In this document: positions 33,750 to 43,848 of the stretch, one piece after another
Numbering within the stretch: the first letter of the stretch is position 1
Layout: each line of letters starts with the position of its first letter
NCBI GenBank assembly: GCA_018287875.1
Contig: JAGVVL010000022.1
Span: 1,178,001 to 1,242,000 of the forward strand
DNA from: Nigrospora sphaerica
Lineage: Eukaryota > Ascomycota > Sordariomycetes > Amphisphaeriales > Apiosporaceae
Direction: 5' to 3'
Length of the DNA: 64,000 nucleotides
Notes under the pieces: model-generated
The model's input: the letters and a program-made list of their open reading frames with translations, nothing else
Told to the model about the DNA's origin: nothing
Database searches by the model: none
Position numbers and translations under genes: made by a program

Positions 33750-34271
33750 ATGCCTTCAGCCAACAGAAGCGAGGCAGCCGCCAGATGCCGTGCAAGCCCC
33801 GAGCGTTCCACTGAAGTCGCCGCCGTTATGACCTGGATGAGGAACATAGGTTTATCTCGGCTTACATGGAGAAAACCCCTTGAGGAATCTTCTGAGCCAG
33901 ACAGCATCGATATGACCGAAGAGCAAGCAGCTAGAATGCTGTTGAAACTCAGTGCTCCCGATTCGGACTGCGCTACAGAGGCCACCTACACATCTCAACC
34001 GACGGGATCCACGACCCGGAGTCTACCCTTCCCAAAGTCTACACCAGACCATGGAAGCCATACCTCTCCAGTCTCTGGACTTCATGACGGCCTAGCAAAC
34101 ACGGAGGCCCTCGGCTCGCCTATACATTTCGAAAGATTTCCCAAGAGGCAAATCCATCGCCAAGGTGCGGCAGCCAATTCATCCCGTTCCGACCGAAACA
34201 TCGACTACCGTCACTGCCAGATTATGTCGTTAGTAATGAGAGATTCTATGCAGCTGGGCAGGCAAAGTTAG
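33750..34271 (+). CDS. Hypothetical protein
   Basis: Uninterrupted frame of about 173 residues from MPSANRSEAAARCRASPERS; the open frame begins earlier (33684) with a less likely start. It is hydrophilic, Ser/Thr/Pro-rich and without membrane segments. One feature, DMTEEQAARMLLKLSA, is an amphipathic helix of the AALLLxLS type seen in fungal regulators, but no DNA-binding domain is visible. I do not recognise it. It could be a chance ORF; modest confidence comes from length only. Confidence 0.4.
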   Translation: MPSANRSEAAARCRASPERSTEVAAVMTWMRNIGLSRLTWRKPLEESSEPDSIDMTEEQAARMLLKLSAPDSDCATEATYTSQPTGSTTRSLPFPKSTPDHGSHTSPVSGLHDGLANTEALGSPIHFERFPKRQIHRQGAAANSSRSDRNIDYRHCQIMSLVMRDSMQLGRQS

Positions 34272-34603
34272 TTGGGGTCAGGTTGAGAAATATACTGGCG
34301 ACATCAAAGATTCATAATAGTAAAAGAACGTAGTCTTCATCGGGGTACATAGCTTCGGAGCAGGATAATAAAGAATTAAACGTATGATACATGTGTCCTA
34401 AGGTGATGGACACTAAAGCCATGAGGTCCAAAGTATATCATTCTATCCACCCCTTTCTGGCCGATGCAAGAAACAAGTGCTAATCAAAACTAATAGCTAG
34501 AAGTGAGGTAGTTTCGCTTTTGACAACTTCATTCCCTATTGCTACCCTGATATGGCAAGGGCCGGCTATTTCACTAAAGAAACCGCCCTATTTTCCCCTT
34601 TAT

Positions 34604-35138
34604 TCAAGATTTCTTGCCCTTCCCTTGTTGAGAAAGGATGCGCTGGGAGCGTCTGCTGCCCTTTCGTAATAGCTCCGGGTTCTTGCGTGCTAATTGTCGT
34701 AGCCGTTGTGATCTCCGCAACCTCTTCGAGAGTTTGTGCGGATAGTTAATCCTTTTGCTCAGCTTAGGAGCCTCCAGAGTTGTGAGTGAAGATTGTAGTC
34801 GTGATCTAGGAGAATTTTCCCTTCCAAAAATACTATTGTCAAAGAAGTAATCTCGGTATCGGGTGGAGCTGGCGACGGAAGTTGGTGTGCCTGGGTCCTC
34901 GAGGCTTTGGAACACCTTGCAACCATCATAGTAGGTGAGAAACAGCCCCGATAGATAGCATAGCGTTCTGGATATGGGCACTGACCTCTCCCAGAACAGA
35001 AAACGTACTACCTCTCTCATCCTCCCCGACTCTGTACATGGCACTGGAGAGGCGGATAGCAGTTGGCGGTGTTTGACTCATGCCAGGCGGCACAGTTCCA
35101 ACCGGTGCCTCGGGTGAGCCGTGCCGTTGACACATTGA
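34604..35138 (-). CDS. Hypothetical basic protein, uncertain gene model
   Basis: A minus-strand ORF ends in a very basic tail (KLSKRINYPHKLSKRLRRSQ; RKGSRRSQRILSQQGKGKK), preceded by DPGTPTSVASSTRYRDYFFD. An upstream frame reads QTPPTAIRLSSAMYRVGEDE and STFSVLGE up to a GTCAGT that could be a splice donor near 34985. I could not find a convincing acceptor, so the join is not established. No family recognised. Confidence 0.35.
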
Positions 35139-35569
35139 CTGACCAGGAAGCGATTTATTAGCAGTGCATGAGCTGAAGCACATCGGATGACTTTCGAAAT
35201 GGCTGAACGGTATAATTAAGCCTGATATTTATCCACAGTAACCGGTAGCATGTTTTATTTGTGGGCGCTACCCTTGAGGGCAGCATATGTACGCCAAGTC
35301 GGGCATTTATTGCGCCGGGTAGCCGTTTTCAGGCGCGCGGGTGAATTGGTGGCGACGGTTATCTCACAGACACGGTAGCCTATTAGTCAGGTTTATAAAG
35401 GACCCTGCTAAGGATGAGCAGTAGATTAAAGCATACGATGCATATGTACTATGCTGATTAGGGCGTGATAAAGCAGTGTATGTTGTTGTCCCCGATTTCC
35501 CGAGGCCCAGGAACGGACAAGGTCCTACATCGGCCTATTTTGAGAGAATCACTAGAAACTCTAGATACA

Positions 35570-36606
35570 TAAGTTGGACCACCACGACTCGGGCCAGCCC
35601 ATTAATGGGCTACATGTGAACTATCACCAACTTCAATATTGCCAGGCATAGTCACTTATAATAAAACAACAACCACCCCTTTGAGATATAGTGAAGTTCA
35701 GGTTCAGCGTCCGCTTTCTAGCATCCGCACTTTTCGAGCTCATGGTAGAGTGGGGTAGCCCTACAGTGGGAAGTCGAGCCAATGAGGTACTTTCAGTCTC
35801 AACAAGAAAGGAATTTGACTCTATTAAAACGAAAATAGGAGCATCTTAATTTGAAATTGAACAAAATCCGAGTCCACATATCCTCTCCAGAATGTTAGCG
35901 GCATAATATTATGGCAGTGCTTCATCCAGATGCTGCTAAGGCTGATGAAAGGTACTTCCAATGCCCCAGCTCGTACTATGCAGGTACTGCACTTTTACCT
36001 TCAGCTCCAGAAGAGCTGTCACTAGAAACCGGACGGTGAACCTGAACGTCACTGTACAGCAAGCTCTAGAAGTCACAGAAATCATTCTCGAGACCCTATC
36101 GGACAGCCAGCGATTGAGGCAATTAGAAGCGCTTGTGGTGGCAGAGAATGGCGCGCCTAAGACTGCAGCGCGCCCTCACTGGAGTCGGCAGGTCCAGAAG
36201 GGTTTCGGCGCTTTCAACGATACTATAGCCGATACGCAGCATCGAAATAAAATTAAAAAGTGCGTTAGAGAGCCAAAGAACTAAAAACAGCGCAGAGCTC
36301 TCCCAAGGGCGCAGCAAGCCTTCATGGAAATGGCAGACATCCAGCAAGCCAAGGATCAATTGAAGGACAAGGCTGAAATCATTCGCCCACGGCGGTCTGT
36401 GCGGTAGCAGCAAAACAGGCGGTTGGAACAGCCTTAAATTGAACTAGGGCAGTCTGAGGATATAGAGGATATCCTCGAGCAGCTACAAGTGCTGTCTTAG
36501 CTATAGAGGCTTTGGGGTGGCTGCAAAACATCATAGTTAGGATGGTGTTGGGGAAAGTTGAAGTGGCCCACCTCCGGGATGGCCCGAACAGTGGGTGTCT
36601 AAGTTA
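35570..36606. mobile_element. Internally deleted pogo-like element (about 1.03 kb), with nested MITE-2
   Basis: The left end TAAGTTGGACCACCACGACT and the right end (reverse of CAGTGGGTGTCTAAGTTA) correspond to the terminal repeats of the element at 55734-57874. The right half (36056-36530) encodes a remnant of that transposase C-terminus: RLRQLEALVVAENGAPKTAA and SRQVQKGFGAFNDTIADTQH. The DDE core is missing, so it is non-autonomous. Confidence 0.8.
35689..36054. mobile_element. MITE-2, copy A (366 bp)
   Basis: Inverted ends of about 33 bp: TAGTGAAGTTCAGGTTCAGC and the complement of GTGAACCTGAACGTCACTG, flanked by TA. Non-coding. It has no MITE-1 insertion, so it records the empty site. Confidence 0.88.
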
Positions 36607-37912
36607 TAGAGTTTGGTAGATTTTTGAAGAAGATGAGAAACTCTCCAACACTCTATGGTTATCATGTGCCAAGGTCGGGTTGCCAACTGCAGGAAATTGC
36701 AACTATCTACAAGTAGCAAAGGCACTCGGAGCCGCTTCCCTGAGTGTTCAGTGTCCTATCTGTGGCAACTGAAGCTTGAGCCACCAGATTAGTATGAGTT
36801 TGCAAAGCTGCTTAAATCGGGTTTCCACCTTTTTCCTTCGTTCTTTCTTCCCCTCCAAGGTGAAAAGACAGGTTTCCTCTGTTCGTCTCCGCCTATTCCA
36901 GCAACTGCTTACGGTGCGTCGTCCATAGGCTGCCCCGAAAAAAGTGCTTAACTGTTTCTTTTGCTTGACCACATGGACAGCCAGAGATGGAGGGAAATAC
37001 TCTTCCCTAGCATAGAAGGAAGGGTGAGCCATGCCTGCGCCCCTGAGCGATCCCGCCATTCGGGGTGAGGGCAAAAGCGGTGCATGTAGGTGGGCGGGCC
37101 AATGGTTAAAAAAAACCGGCAGAAAAGGTACGTACCGTGGTCTCGTAGACTTGTGGTAGTGTTCTTCTCGGTAGCTTATCGGAATCGTGACAAACACTCT
37201 CGGGCGCCTGAAGTAGTGAAGGCTATTTTTGCGTACCCGTAAGTTGTGAGCTTGGGGATGAGGCTCCTCAATGAATCGAAATACCCCCATATCAGTTTAA
37301 AGTACGAGCCTTATATACTCAACCAACATCCTATGAATAACTTCACTATCACTAGTTCAGTAAATACACGGCCGAATTACTGTCTATACGAATGGCAAGG
37401 AATGGGGGAAGGAAAGAGAGGAGAGTATTGGGATGTCATAAGGGGAGAGATATCGTGAGTAGCCCGGTTCCGGCTCGGTGGGCATTCTATCCTACTCTTG
37501 CCGTAATCCATGCCACAGGTCATGATCCGCAATACATCCTAGGCTTTTCTTTCCCTTCTGGCTCTGGTAGATATACGTGAACGAGTATCAAGGAACGCCG
37601 AGGAGCTTTAAAATCATTAGTGAAGGATACCTGGAGCATGGATGCTGCACTGCTCCTTCCTATGCCCGTCTTTCTTATTTGGGAACAGAGAATCGTTGGG
37701 TCGCTGAAGTACATAGGACTTGGAATATTAGCAGCTTATTGATGGTTGTATGATGAGGAAATCAGTAGAAATATCATTCAAACAGCAGTAGTGTAGACTA
37801 CCTATGGAAAGCTACCTGACGAGGAAACCAGTAGAAGTGTTCTTAAAGCAGCTGTAGAGTGCTCCATGGAGCATGTAGACAAAGGGTTCATTAGTTAGAA
37901 CTTTATACTGCT
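36607..37912. other. Gap without a supported gene
   Basis: A 180-codon minus-strand frame at 36748-37290 is open but Arg/His-rich and domain-free. I could not support it as a gene. No repeats recognised. Confidence 0.35.
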
Positions 37913-38890
37913 TTACCGAATCTTCTGTGTCATGATCTTCCAGTGCTGTGACACGGCCGCTTCGCTTCGGCCTAGGCTTTTGGAAATCCAAACCCAGTCC
38001 ATCCCCTCCTCTACCCATGCCCGCAGCCGCCTCTCTTCCAAGTCCGACCAACGACGCCGTTTGCCACCTTGATCTTTATCCACTGTATGAAGGTTGGCAG
38101 CTTCAGAGGAGGTATCGTCACTCTGGTTGTCCACGTCGTCCTCTGCATCGTCCATACTTTCGTCATCGCTGGAAGCCTCCACCCAAGCCGATGGTCGGAT
38201 AGCGACAATCCCTCTGTTGTCACGCTCTTTTGTGGTATTCAAATTGCCTTGCCCCGTCTCCCAGCTAGAGAGATTCATGGCATAGTCTCGCACAGAACTC
38301 AGAAAGAGTTGGAGCATGACCATCCCTTTTACGCCATCAGAGAGATTCGCCGTACTCTTGATCAGTGTTTCAACGGCGTTACTTAGTTGGAGAAGGTGCT
38401 CTGGAGAAAAGCCACAAGCATGGCATGTCTCGAAGGACTGAATTGCTCTGATGACAGGATGAGAAGACAGTGCCTTTGTAGGAATCCGCCGTGTCTTCCT
38501 AGTGTTCTTCGAAACGCGGCTGGATGTCCGTGGGTAAGTCGGACGCCGGGTACTCGGGATATTGTGACTGCTGAATTGTCGTCCGCTGTGTCTGTACCTG
38601 GGAGCGGGTGTTGTATCCACCGAGACAGAGGTCCGAGTTGAAGAACAGGAGGAGCTTGGGGTGGCACTACTCAGTTGCTTTTCGGTCTGGTCCTGGTGGC
38701 TATTGTTATTCCCTGTCGCGCTCATGGAGTGCGAAGGAGAGTTGGGTCTTCCCCGTGAATATGTTGTAGCTCCGGGAACACACATCGGCTGTGCTGGAGA
38801 TAAAATTCGAGGCGTTTCGAAGCGCCGGGATGCCGAGTGGCGAGATGGTAAAGGTCGCAAAACTTTTTGGAAAGGATGGCAGGTCGGCAT
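37913..38890 (-). CDS. Myb/SANT-like DNA-binding protein
   Basis: Single exon, up to 325 residues; a later start at MSATGNNNSHQDQ (about 38725) is equally possible. The first half is Ser/Thr/Pro-rich and disordered (SSATPSSSCSSTRTSVS). The middle has helices (RAIQSFETCHACGFSPEHLL). An acidic stretch (DDESMDDAEDDVDNQSDD) precedes the C-terminal SANT/Myb repeat RWSDLEERRLRAWVEEGMDW then VWISKSLGRSEAAVSQHWK, with the three spaced Trp-type positions. It probably binds DNA. The target is unknown. It lies about 90 bp downstream of, and on the same strand as, the next gene. Confidence 0.7.
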   Translation of the reverse strand: MPTCHPFQKVLRPLPSRHSASRRFETPRILSPAQPMCVPGATTYSRGRPNSPSHSMSATGNNNSHQDQTEKQLSSATPSSSCSSTRTSVSVDTTPAPRYRHSGRQFSSHNIPSTRRPTYPRTSSRVSKNTRKTRRIPTKALSSHPVIRAIQSFETCHACGFSPEHLLQLSNAVETLIKSTANLSDGVKGMVMLQLFLSSVRDYAMNLSSWETGQGNLNTTKERDNRGIVAIRPSAWVEASSDDESMDDAEDDVDNQSDDTSSEAANLHTVDKDQGGKRRRWSDLEERRLRAWVEEGMDWVWISKSLGRSEAAVSQHWKIMTQKIR

Positions 38891-38978
38891 TGCTCATCAG
38901 AACGGAGATTTCGGCTTCCGACCTCTTCCTCTACGCTCTTGTGTAATTGGTGTTGTCCGCCGATGGCCTAATGGCGGG

Positions 38979-39994
38979 TCAATATGGACATACAAACGTC
39001 GGTTGAATGTAAAGAGGAGAACCAACGTTGTTAACCACGCTATTGATAGGTGGGAGCAGAGGCTTGGGCGCAACGCTTGATGAGCTAGAGCATGTCTTGT
39101 CGATCTCAAAGAAGTCTAGCACCCCGATGGCACGCTCTTCGCCGCCAAGCTTTTGTGCTGTACTTCCAGCTGGCACCCCAGGACGATCGGTGCAATCCCT
39201 AATAGTTTGGTTGCTTCCAGGAGTGACTGCATACATTCAAACTCAGCATTAGGCTTCCATCTTCTTATATATTACTTACCTGCGCTTCCTTGGCTCCCAA
39301 TATCATTTCCATGATTCAATCCTTCTATCGAACGGCTTGCCGAGTCGAAGACTGATGAGCAGGTCTCATGACCGTCAAGCCCTTTTAGAGTTGTCTGCTT
39401 AGAGGAAAGCTGAGAGTTCTGTCCGTTAGGTAGTAGGGGACCAGGAACAGGGTCAACCAAAGGCTCATCTGGGATGGGTGGACTGGCGAGTGCTGAAGTT
39501 AGGCTGTCACCGGTATTGGAAGCCAAGTTTGCCATTGTCAAGCTGCAAAGGGCTGGCTCGCTACCCTTGCAGGCCTCTGGACGAGTCAACTGAAAGTCTT
39601 TGCGGGCGGCATTACCCACACACATATCGGTGGCGGACAACGGGTGTTTAATATTGCCTATTCCCTGTGAGTCAAAGTCTGGAGAAGAATAAGAAGACGT
39701 ACATAAGAGATCTACAGTCCGGGCTCCTGTCGGGACTGTAGTTTCAGTTTTCAGGATGGCTTGGGGACCAGGAGTCACCATTGGGGGTTGACAGACTGTT
39801 TCCTGTCCTTTTTCGTATTTTCGTCGTTCAAGCTCTCTTTTATTTCGTCTTTCTTCTTTGTTCTGAATATGCTTCCCAAGCGATTCGACGTTGTGTGTCT
39901 GCAGAAACTTTGCTGGAGCCATCCCGAAGAGCGAAGGGTGATGTGAAGACACAAGTAGCGGGTTAAGTAAAGTCTGAAGAGGAATGTGAACCAA
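38979..39994 (-). CDS. Hypothetical protein
   Basis: Two exons (39280-39994 and 38979-39226) joined by a GTAAGT...ATGCAG intron that keeps frame: GSQGSA is followed by VTPGSNQTIRDCTDRPGVP. A second possible start is MAPAKFLQTHNVESLG (39922). A basic, Glu/Arg-rich helix (QNKEERRNKRELERRKYEKG) near the N-terminus could bind nucleic acid or form a coiled coil; the rest is low-complexity. I recognise no family. Good splice sites and a long open frame support expression. Confidence 0.5.
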
Positions 39995-40702
39995 AGGAAT
40001 GACTCTAAAGTGACGGAAAGTCAGGTATTTATATAGCCTTGGAGCCAGTATTGGGTTTTATAACCTACACCGCCTGCTGCCCAACAGTTGGCACGATGAC
40101 TATTCCACCTGGACTGAGAGAGGGTGCCAAACTGGTCTGCTGCAGATCACTCTATCACGAGGGCACGAAACGTAGAGTGGATATAGCCATGTCAGAACCA
40201 AACCTCGTCATTCTTGCCGGGTTTCCCGAGGGAAGACCTGTCAGCAGATCACGCAGTACGTCGTGGCACTTCATCAGCCAGCGGTTGTAACCTCGGCAGA
40301 GGCAAACATGACCCATCCCCACCTCGTATATGCAAGGACTTCTGCATGATTCAGGTCGTGGTAAGTTGTAGAAGGATTGCAGCGGATTGACTCAGGGCCA
40401 AGACTAAGGCTTCCTGAAGAAGCAATTCTTGACTCATGGAGCCTTTCGTAGCGATCGAGTGATCCTTGCAGAACCTTGTAGGTTTCCAGAACAGGAAAAT
40501 ACTTGGACGCCGACGTGTTTGTAGATGGAGTTAGTGGATTGATCAACCCACCTAGATGCTGGAACCCTGGTAAGTATTGGTCGTGATGAGTCACTGACCT
40601 GCATGTCCTGAAACCCTAAGCGCCACTCCGTCTCCCTCAGACGCCGCAGCAGGCTTGGGATGTACCATACGGGGGGTTAGGATGGCGTCCTTCGTCACCG
40701 AC
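39995..40702. other. Gap without a supported gene
   Basis: Only short open frames occur (for example 40274-40594 minus, 106 codons, no domain). No repeats except the start of the duplication at 40703. Confidence 0.35.
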
Positions 40703-41010
40703 TGATATGACTCAGTGGCTGCATTGTATCACTCGAAAGATTACCCTTTAGGGAAATGTGCTTACGGGTCTTGAGTAAGTAGTGTATGGCGACCTAAGGT
40801 TACAATAGGGGTAGAGGTGGAGGGTAACGGGGGTCATGAGTCAAGACCCTGTGAGAAAGTATTAACTACGGCGCAAGACTACGAAATCGGGTGAATATCA
40901 CAAAGATAGGGGATGTAGGAAATGTGCGGGCTGACGAATTGGTGTACATTTAGAAGTGGAAAATGGGCTATTGTTAGGCCGGATGTCACCAATCGAAGAC
41001 TGCATGGGTC
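40703..41010. repeat. Diverged tandem duplication, unit 1
   Basis: Shares CAGTGGCTGCAT, GTTACCCTTTAG/ATTACCCTTTAG, TGAGTCAAGACC and an ending ACCAATCGA with the unit 351 bp downstream, in the same order and strand. Non-coding. Confidence 0.75.
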
Positions 41011-41053
41011 GTACTCTGCTACAGAGAGTAGTATGGCGCTCCTATCCCATACG

Positions 41054-41353
41054 CAACATGACACAGTGGCTGCATGGTATGACTAGAAAGGTTACCCTTT
41101 AGAGAAATCTGCTTATGGGTGTTGAGGGGTGGTACATGGCCACCATTGGTTACAACAGAGGCAGAGGTAAGGGGCAACTGCAGTAATGAGTCAAGACCGT
41201 TAAAGGAAAGTATCAGCCACGAAAACATTACCATGTCGGGCAACTATCTCAAGGAAAGGACATATATGACACAGGCCGAGTGAAGAGCAGGTACACACCG
41301 AAAAGTGGCATATGGGCTGTTAATTAAACAGAATATTACGAATCGAGAACTGT
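41054..41353. repeat. Diverged tandem duplication, unit 2
   Basis: Second copy of the roughly 310-bp unit at 40703. Differences are spread along the length, so the duplication is old. Confidence 0.75.
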
Positions 41354-42268
41354 CCAGTTCGCAACGAATAACACCCCGCTATGGCCGTCGATTGAACTGG
41401 ATTGACTGCAAGCCGAATATTAGCTGGCACGAGGCTATTGGTCAAAGGGCTGACGGAATGGGAAGGGGAGGCACGCAAGAGCGCGTGGCCAAGGCCAGCA
41501 CCCTCCTCTGGACTGGAATGAACGGGCAAATGAAAAGGGTAGGTACTAAAAGGAACTTGAAGGTACTTGGCTTGCGAAGCCCCACAATAAGGACGCGAAA
41601 AGCAGCGAGAGGTGCTATGGCCGAGGATTTCCCGAAGTGGCAATCGCCTAAAATGGCAAGCCAGTGCCGCCATTTCCGAAGGCAGGCAAGCCGTCTCATA
41701 TATTACTTTTAAAATAATTGAATAATTATTTAACATAGTTACACATATTTCAAGCGGTTTTATAAGTATAACATAGCTATTAATATAAACTTACTCTTGT
41801 TACTTAACTACTCTTCATATGATTTTACTCTTTAGAGTACGTATCTATATCGTTTTAATTTAAAGGATACTAATCCTCGCTAATATTACGTATTTCTCTT
41901 TACTAATAATGGGCCTTCTTTACTCTTTAACGGTTCATGATCGGTGTGGTGGCCCGAGTGGTGGATGTTGAACTTATACTATTTGATTAGAAAACGTCCT
42001 GCTTAATAACCCCTACAACTTAACATGGCTGTAGCTCTAGTCGTAACCATGACCCTAGATATATCTAGCAGTATTGATGGCACCACGACACGTTGAAGAT
42101 TGAGCCGACATCGGGGTCGAAAGATGTGTGAAATCGAGTATGCTTTAATGTATCCGTGGAGGAATCGGCTTCGGCGTTCTTCAGGCGAGGGTCGGATTGA
42201 CGGGGCGATTCGAAAAGGTTCCAAGACCACCGCTTAGGCACATCCTCCACGGCCATGCTGCGTTCATC
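41354..42268. other. Gap including an AT-rich block
   Basis: 41695-41945 is strongly AT-rich with frequent TA steps, as in RIP-mutated DNA. The remainder shows no supported gene. Confidence 0.45.
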
Positions 42269-42475
42269 TTAACAGCAGCGGCAGCCGGCGCATAGCAGGT
42301 ACGTGGCAAAATCGTCGCCGGACTGGGCAACGCGCTTGAGCAGAGACATTCCGGGGACGTCCTGCTTGACCTCGAAAGGGACAGCCCCGGTGTTGTCGCT
42401 GTCTGGGAGCAGCGGAGCGGCCAGAGCGCCGCTAGCGAGGAGGGTGACGGCCAAGAAGATATTGCTGAAATGCAT
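42269..42475 (-). CDS. Small secreted peptide with Kex2 site and Cys-rich tail
   Basis: 68 residues, single exon. MHFSNIFLAVTLLASGALAA is a clear signal peptide. A propeptide follows (PLLPDSDNTGAVPFEVKQDV) and ends in LLKR, a Kex2-type Lys-Arg site. The remaining 20 residues finish FATYLLCAGCRCC, four Cys in seven positions at the very C-terminus. This is the layout of a proteolytically released secreted peptide. It could be a second RiPP-like precursor, a disulfide or metal-binding peptide, or a small effector. It lies about 900 bp from the repeat-type precursor on the same strand. No family recognised and function unknown; if it is a toxin, this cannot be seen from sequence. Confidence 0.68.
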   Translation of the reverse strand: MHFSNIFLAVTLLASGALAAPLLPDSDNTGAVPFEVKQDVPGMSLLKRVAQSGDDFATYLLCAGCRCC

Positions 42476-43371
42476 TTTGGACAGTGGGGAACAGTTGAAG
42501 CTTTAGAAAGGAGAGGCGGCGAGGACGGCGAGAAGGATAATAGCGGCGACAGCGGCAAGGACGGTGAAGACGGCGTTGAATGGATGGTGGTGGTGGTAAT
42601 AAGATGCATTCTACAAGAGAAAGAGCCGGCTTAATATATGTTCTACCGACCTGTTCATAGTGTCCCAAGTCATGTCATCGCCGATTAATGATATTCGAAG
42701 TTCTTTTCCTTTGTTCTTCGACAAGTTTCCTAAGCTGAGCTTGATGCTTCACAATGGGGCGAAGTTGCTGACAACAACTTGGCTGACCGCTGCGGCTGAC
42801 GACTTGGCGTTGTGACGATCGCCTTGCCCACGGCGGAGCGATTAGTCCGGTCTAAAGCTAACACTCCCCACAAGCCGACGCTAGGCCATTATGATCTGTA
42901 AGAAGTCGATCATTTCCCTAAACATGCCACAGCGCGGATAGCACTAGTGGTGTATGGGTACATGGGTCGCCGGCGAAGATAGATACGTACGTAACGAGAC
43001 AACCCACGAGCTCAAGCAAAGGATCGTCTGGGAACAGGGGAGATATGGTGCTGTTGCTGAGGTTTGTTATTTCGTTGGTGGCGGAGGTACGCCGTGGTCG
43101 GCCGCCTGGCGTGAAGTAAAGGACAGCTAATAGAATACCAGCAGCAATTGGATCGGTTGATACAGATATACCGAGGACCAAAATATTTAGAATAAGCCTT
43201 CTATAGACATGCTTAATACTAGATTCACTTAGAGGCTTATGAATTGTGTCTCATATTCTTCAAGGGGAATATACAAGATATAAAGACGTTAAAGTACAGA
43301 AGATCTGCTTATCCCTAACGTGATAGTTTAGAAAATGAGAGATAGGGTTGGCTTAAACCAGACGGCCATTC
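42476..43371. other. Intergenic between the two peptide genes
   Basis: No gene supported. It contains the promoter side of the small secreted peptide gene. Confidence 0.4.
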
Positions 43372-43848
43372 CTAGTAGATGGTGCCGCCGCGGGTCGCCG
43401 CCTCGAGCTCGCCCTCGTCCTTCTTGTAGATCGTACCACCACGGGTCGCCGCCTCGAGCTCGCCCTCGTCCTTCTTGTAGATCGTACCACCACGGGTCGC
43501 CGCCTCGAGCTCGCCCTCGTCCTTCTTGTAGATCGTACCACCACGGGTCGCCGCCTCGAGCTCGCCCTCGTCCTTCTTGTAGATCGTACCACCACGGGTC
43601 GCCGCCTCGAGCCCGCCCTCGTCCTTCTTGTAGATCGTACCACCGCGCGTCGCCACCTCAAGGCCACCTTCGTCTCTTTTGTTCATGGAAAAGTCGTCAT
43701 CATCGTAATAGTCCATGGGGCTTCGCTCTAAAGAGTACGAGTTAGAACTCATTAACTTAATGGACAGAAAGAACCTTAACTTACTCATGACTGGGGTAGC
43801 CAAGGCGACACCGCTGACAGCGAGTACGACTGCGACTGAGAAACGCAT
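43372..43848 (-). CDS. RiPP precursor with six Lys-Lys-separated repeats
   Basis: Two exons (43785-43848 and 43372-43727) around a GTAAGT...CTAAC...TTTAG intron; 139 residues. MRFSVAVVLAVSGVALA is a signal peptide. Splicing itself builds a Lys-Arg site (VMKR), followed by a Tyr/Asp-rich spacer SPMDYYDDDDFSMN and a second Lys-Arg. Six units of the form DEGELEAATRGGTIYKK follow; the first two read EGGLE, the first has Val for Ala, and the last lacks KK because the protein ends at Tyr. This is the layout of Kex2-processed fungal RiPP precursors (ustiloxin, phomopsin and asperipin type), where each repeat yields one core. The invariant TRGGTIY end makes Tyr, and possibly Ile or Thr, the likely crosslink sites. 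UstYa-family genes start 1.2 kb away. The product is unknown. Confidence 0.85.
   Translation of the reverse strand: MRFSVAVVLAVSGVALATPVMSKLRFFLSIKLMSSNSYSLERSPMDYYDDDDFSMNKRDEGGLEVATRGGTIYKKDEGGLEAATRGGTIYKKDEGELEAATRGGTIYKKDEGELEAATRGGTIYKKDEGELEAATRGGTIYKKDEGELEAATRGGTIY
43378..43683 (-). repeat. 51-bp tandem repeat, six units
   Basis: Six direct copies of a 51-bp unit encode the precursor repeats. Four central copies are identical at almost every base, while the two outermost are diverged, which indicates recent homogenisation or expansion. Confidence 0.92.

Noticed and set aside
36748..37290. 180-codon minus-strand ORF
   Set aside because: Arg/His-rich, no domain, no splice evidence and no conserved neighbour; probably chance.
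40274..40594. 106-codon minus-strand ORF
   Set aside because: No recognisable domain, signal peptide or splice structure; not enough to call a gene.
42181..42609. 142-codon minus-strand ORF overlapping the small secreted peptide
   Set aside because: Ser/Pro/Leu-rich shadow frame; the 68-residue frame has the clear signal peptide and Kex2 site.
43353..43667. Repetitive ORF reading VVRSTRRTRASSRRRP in another frame, and a plus-strand counterpart
   Set aside because: Both are out-of-frame readings of the 51-bp precursor repeats; only the chosen frame has a signal peptide and dibasic sites.
43378..43683. Evenly spaced 51-bp repeats considered as a CRISPR-like array
   Set aside because: Units are directly adjacent without spacers, encode protein, and the genome is eukaryotic.
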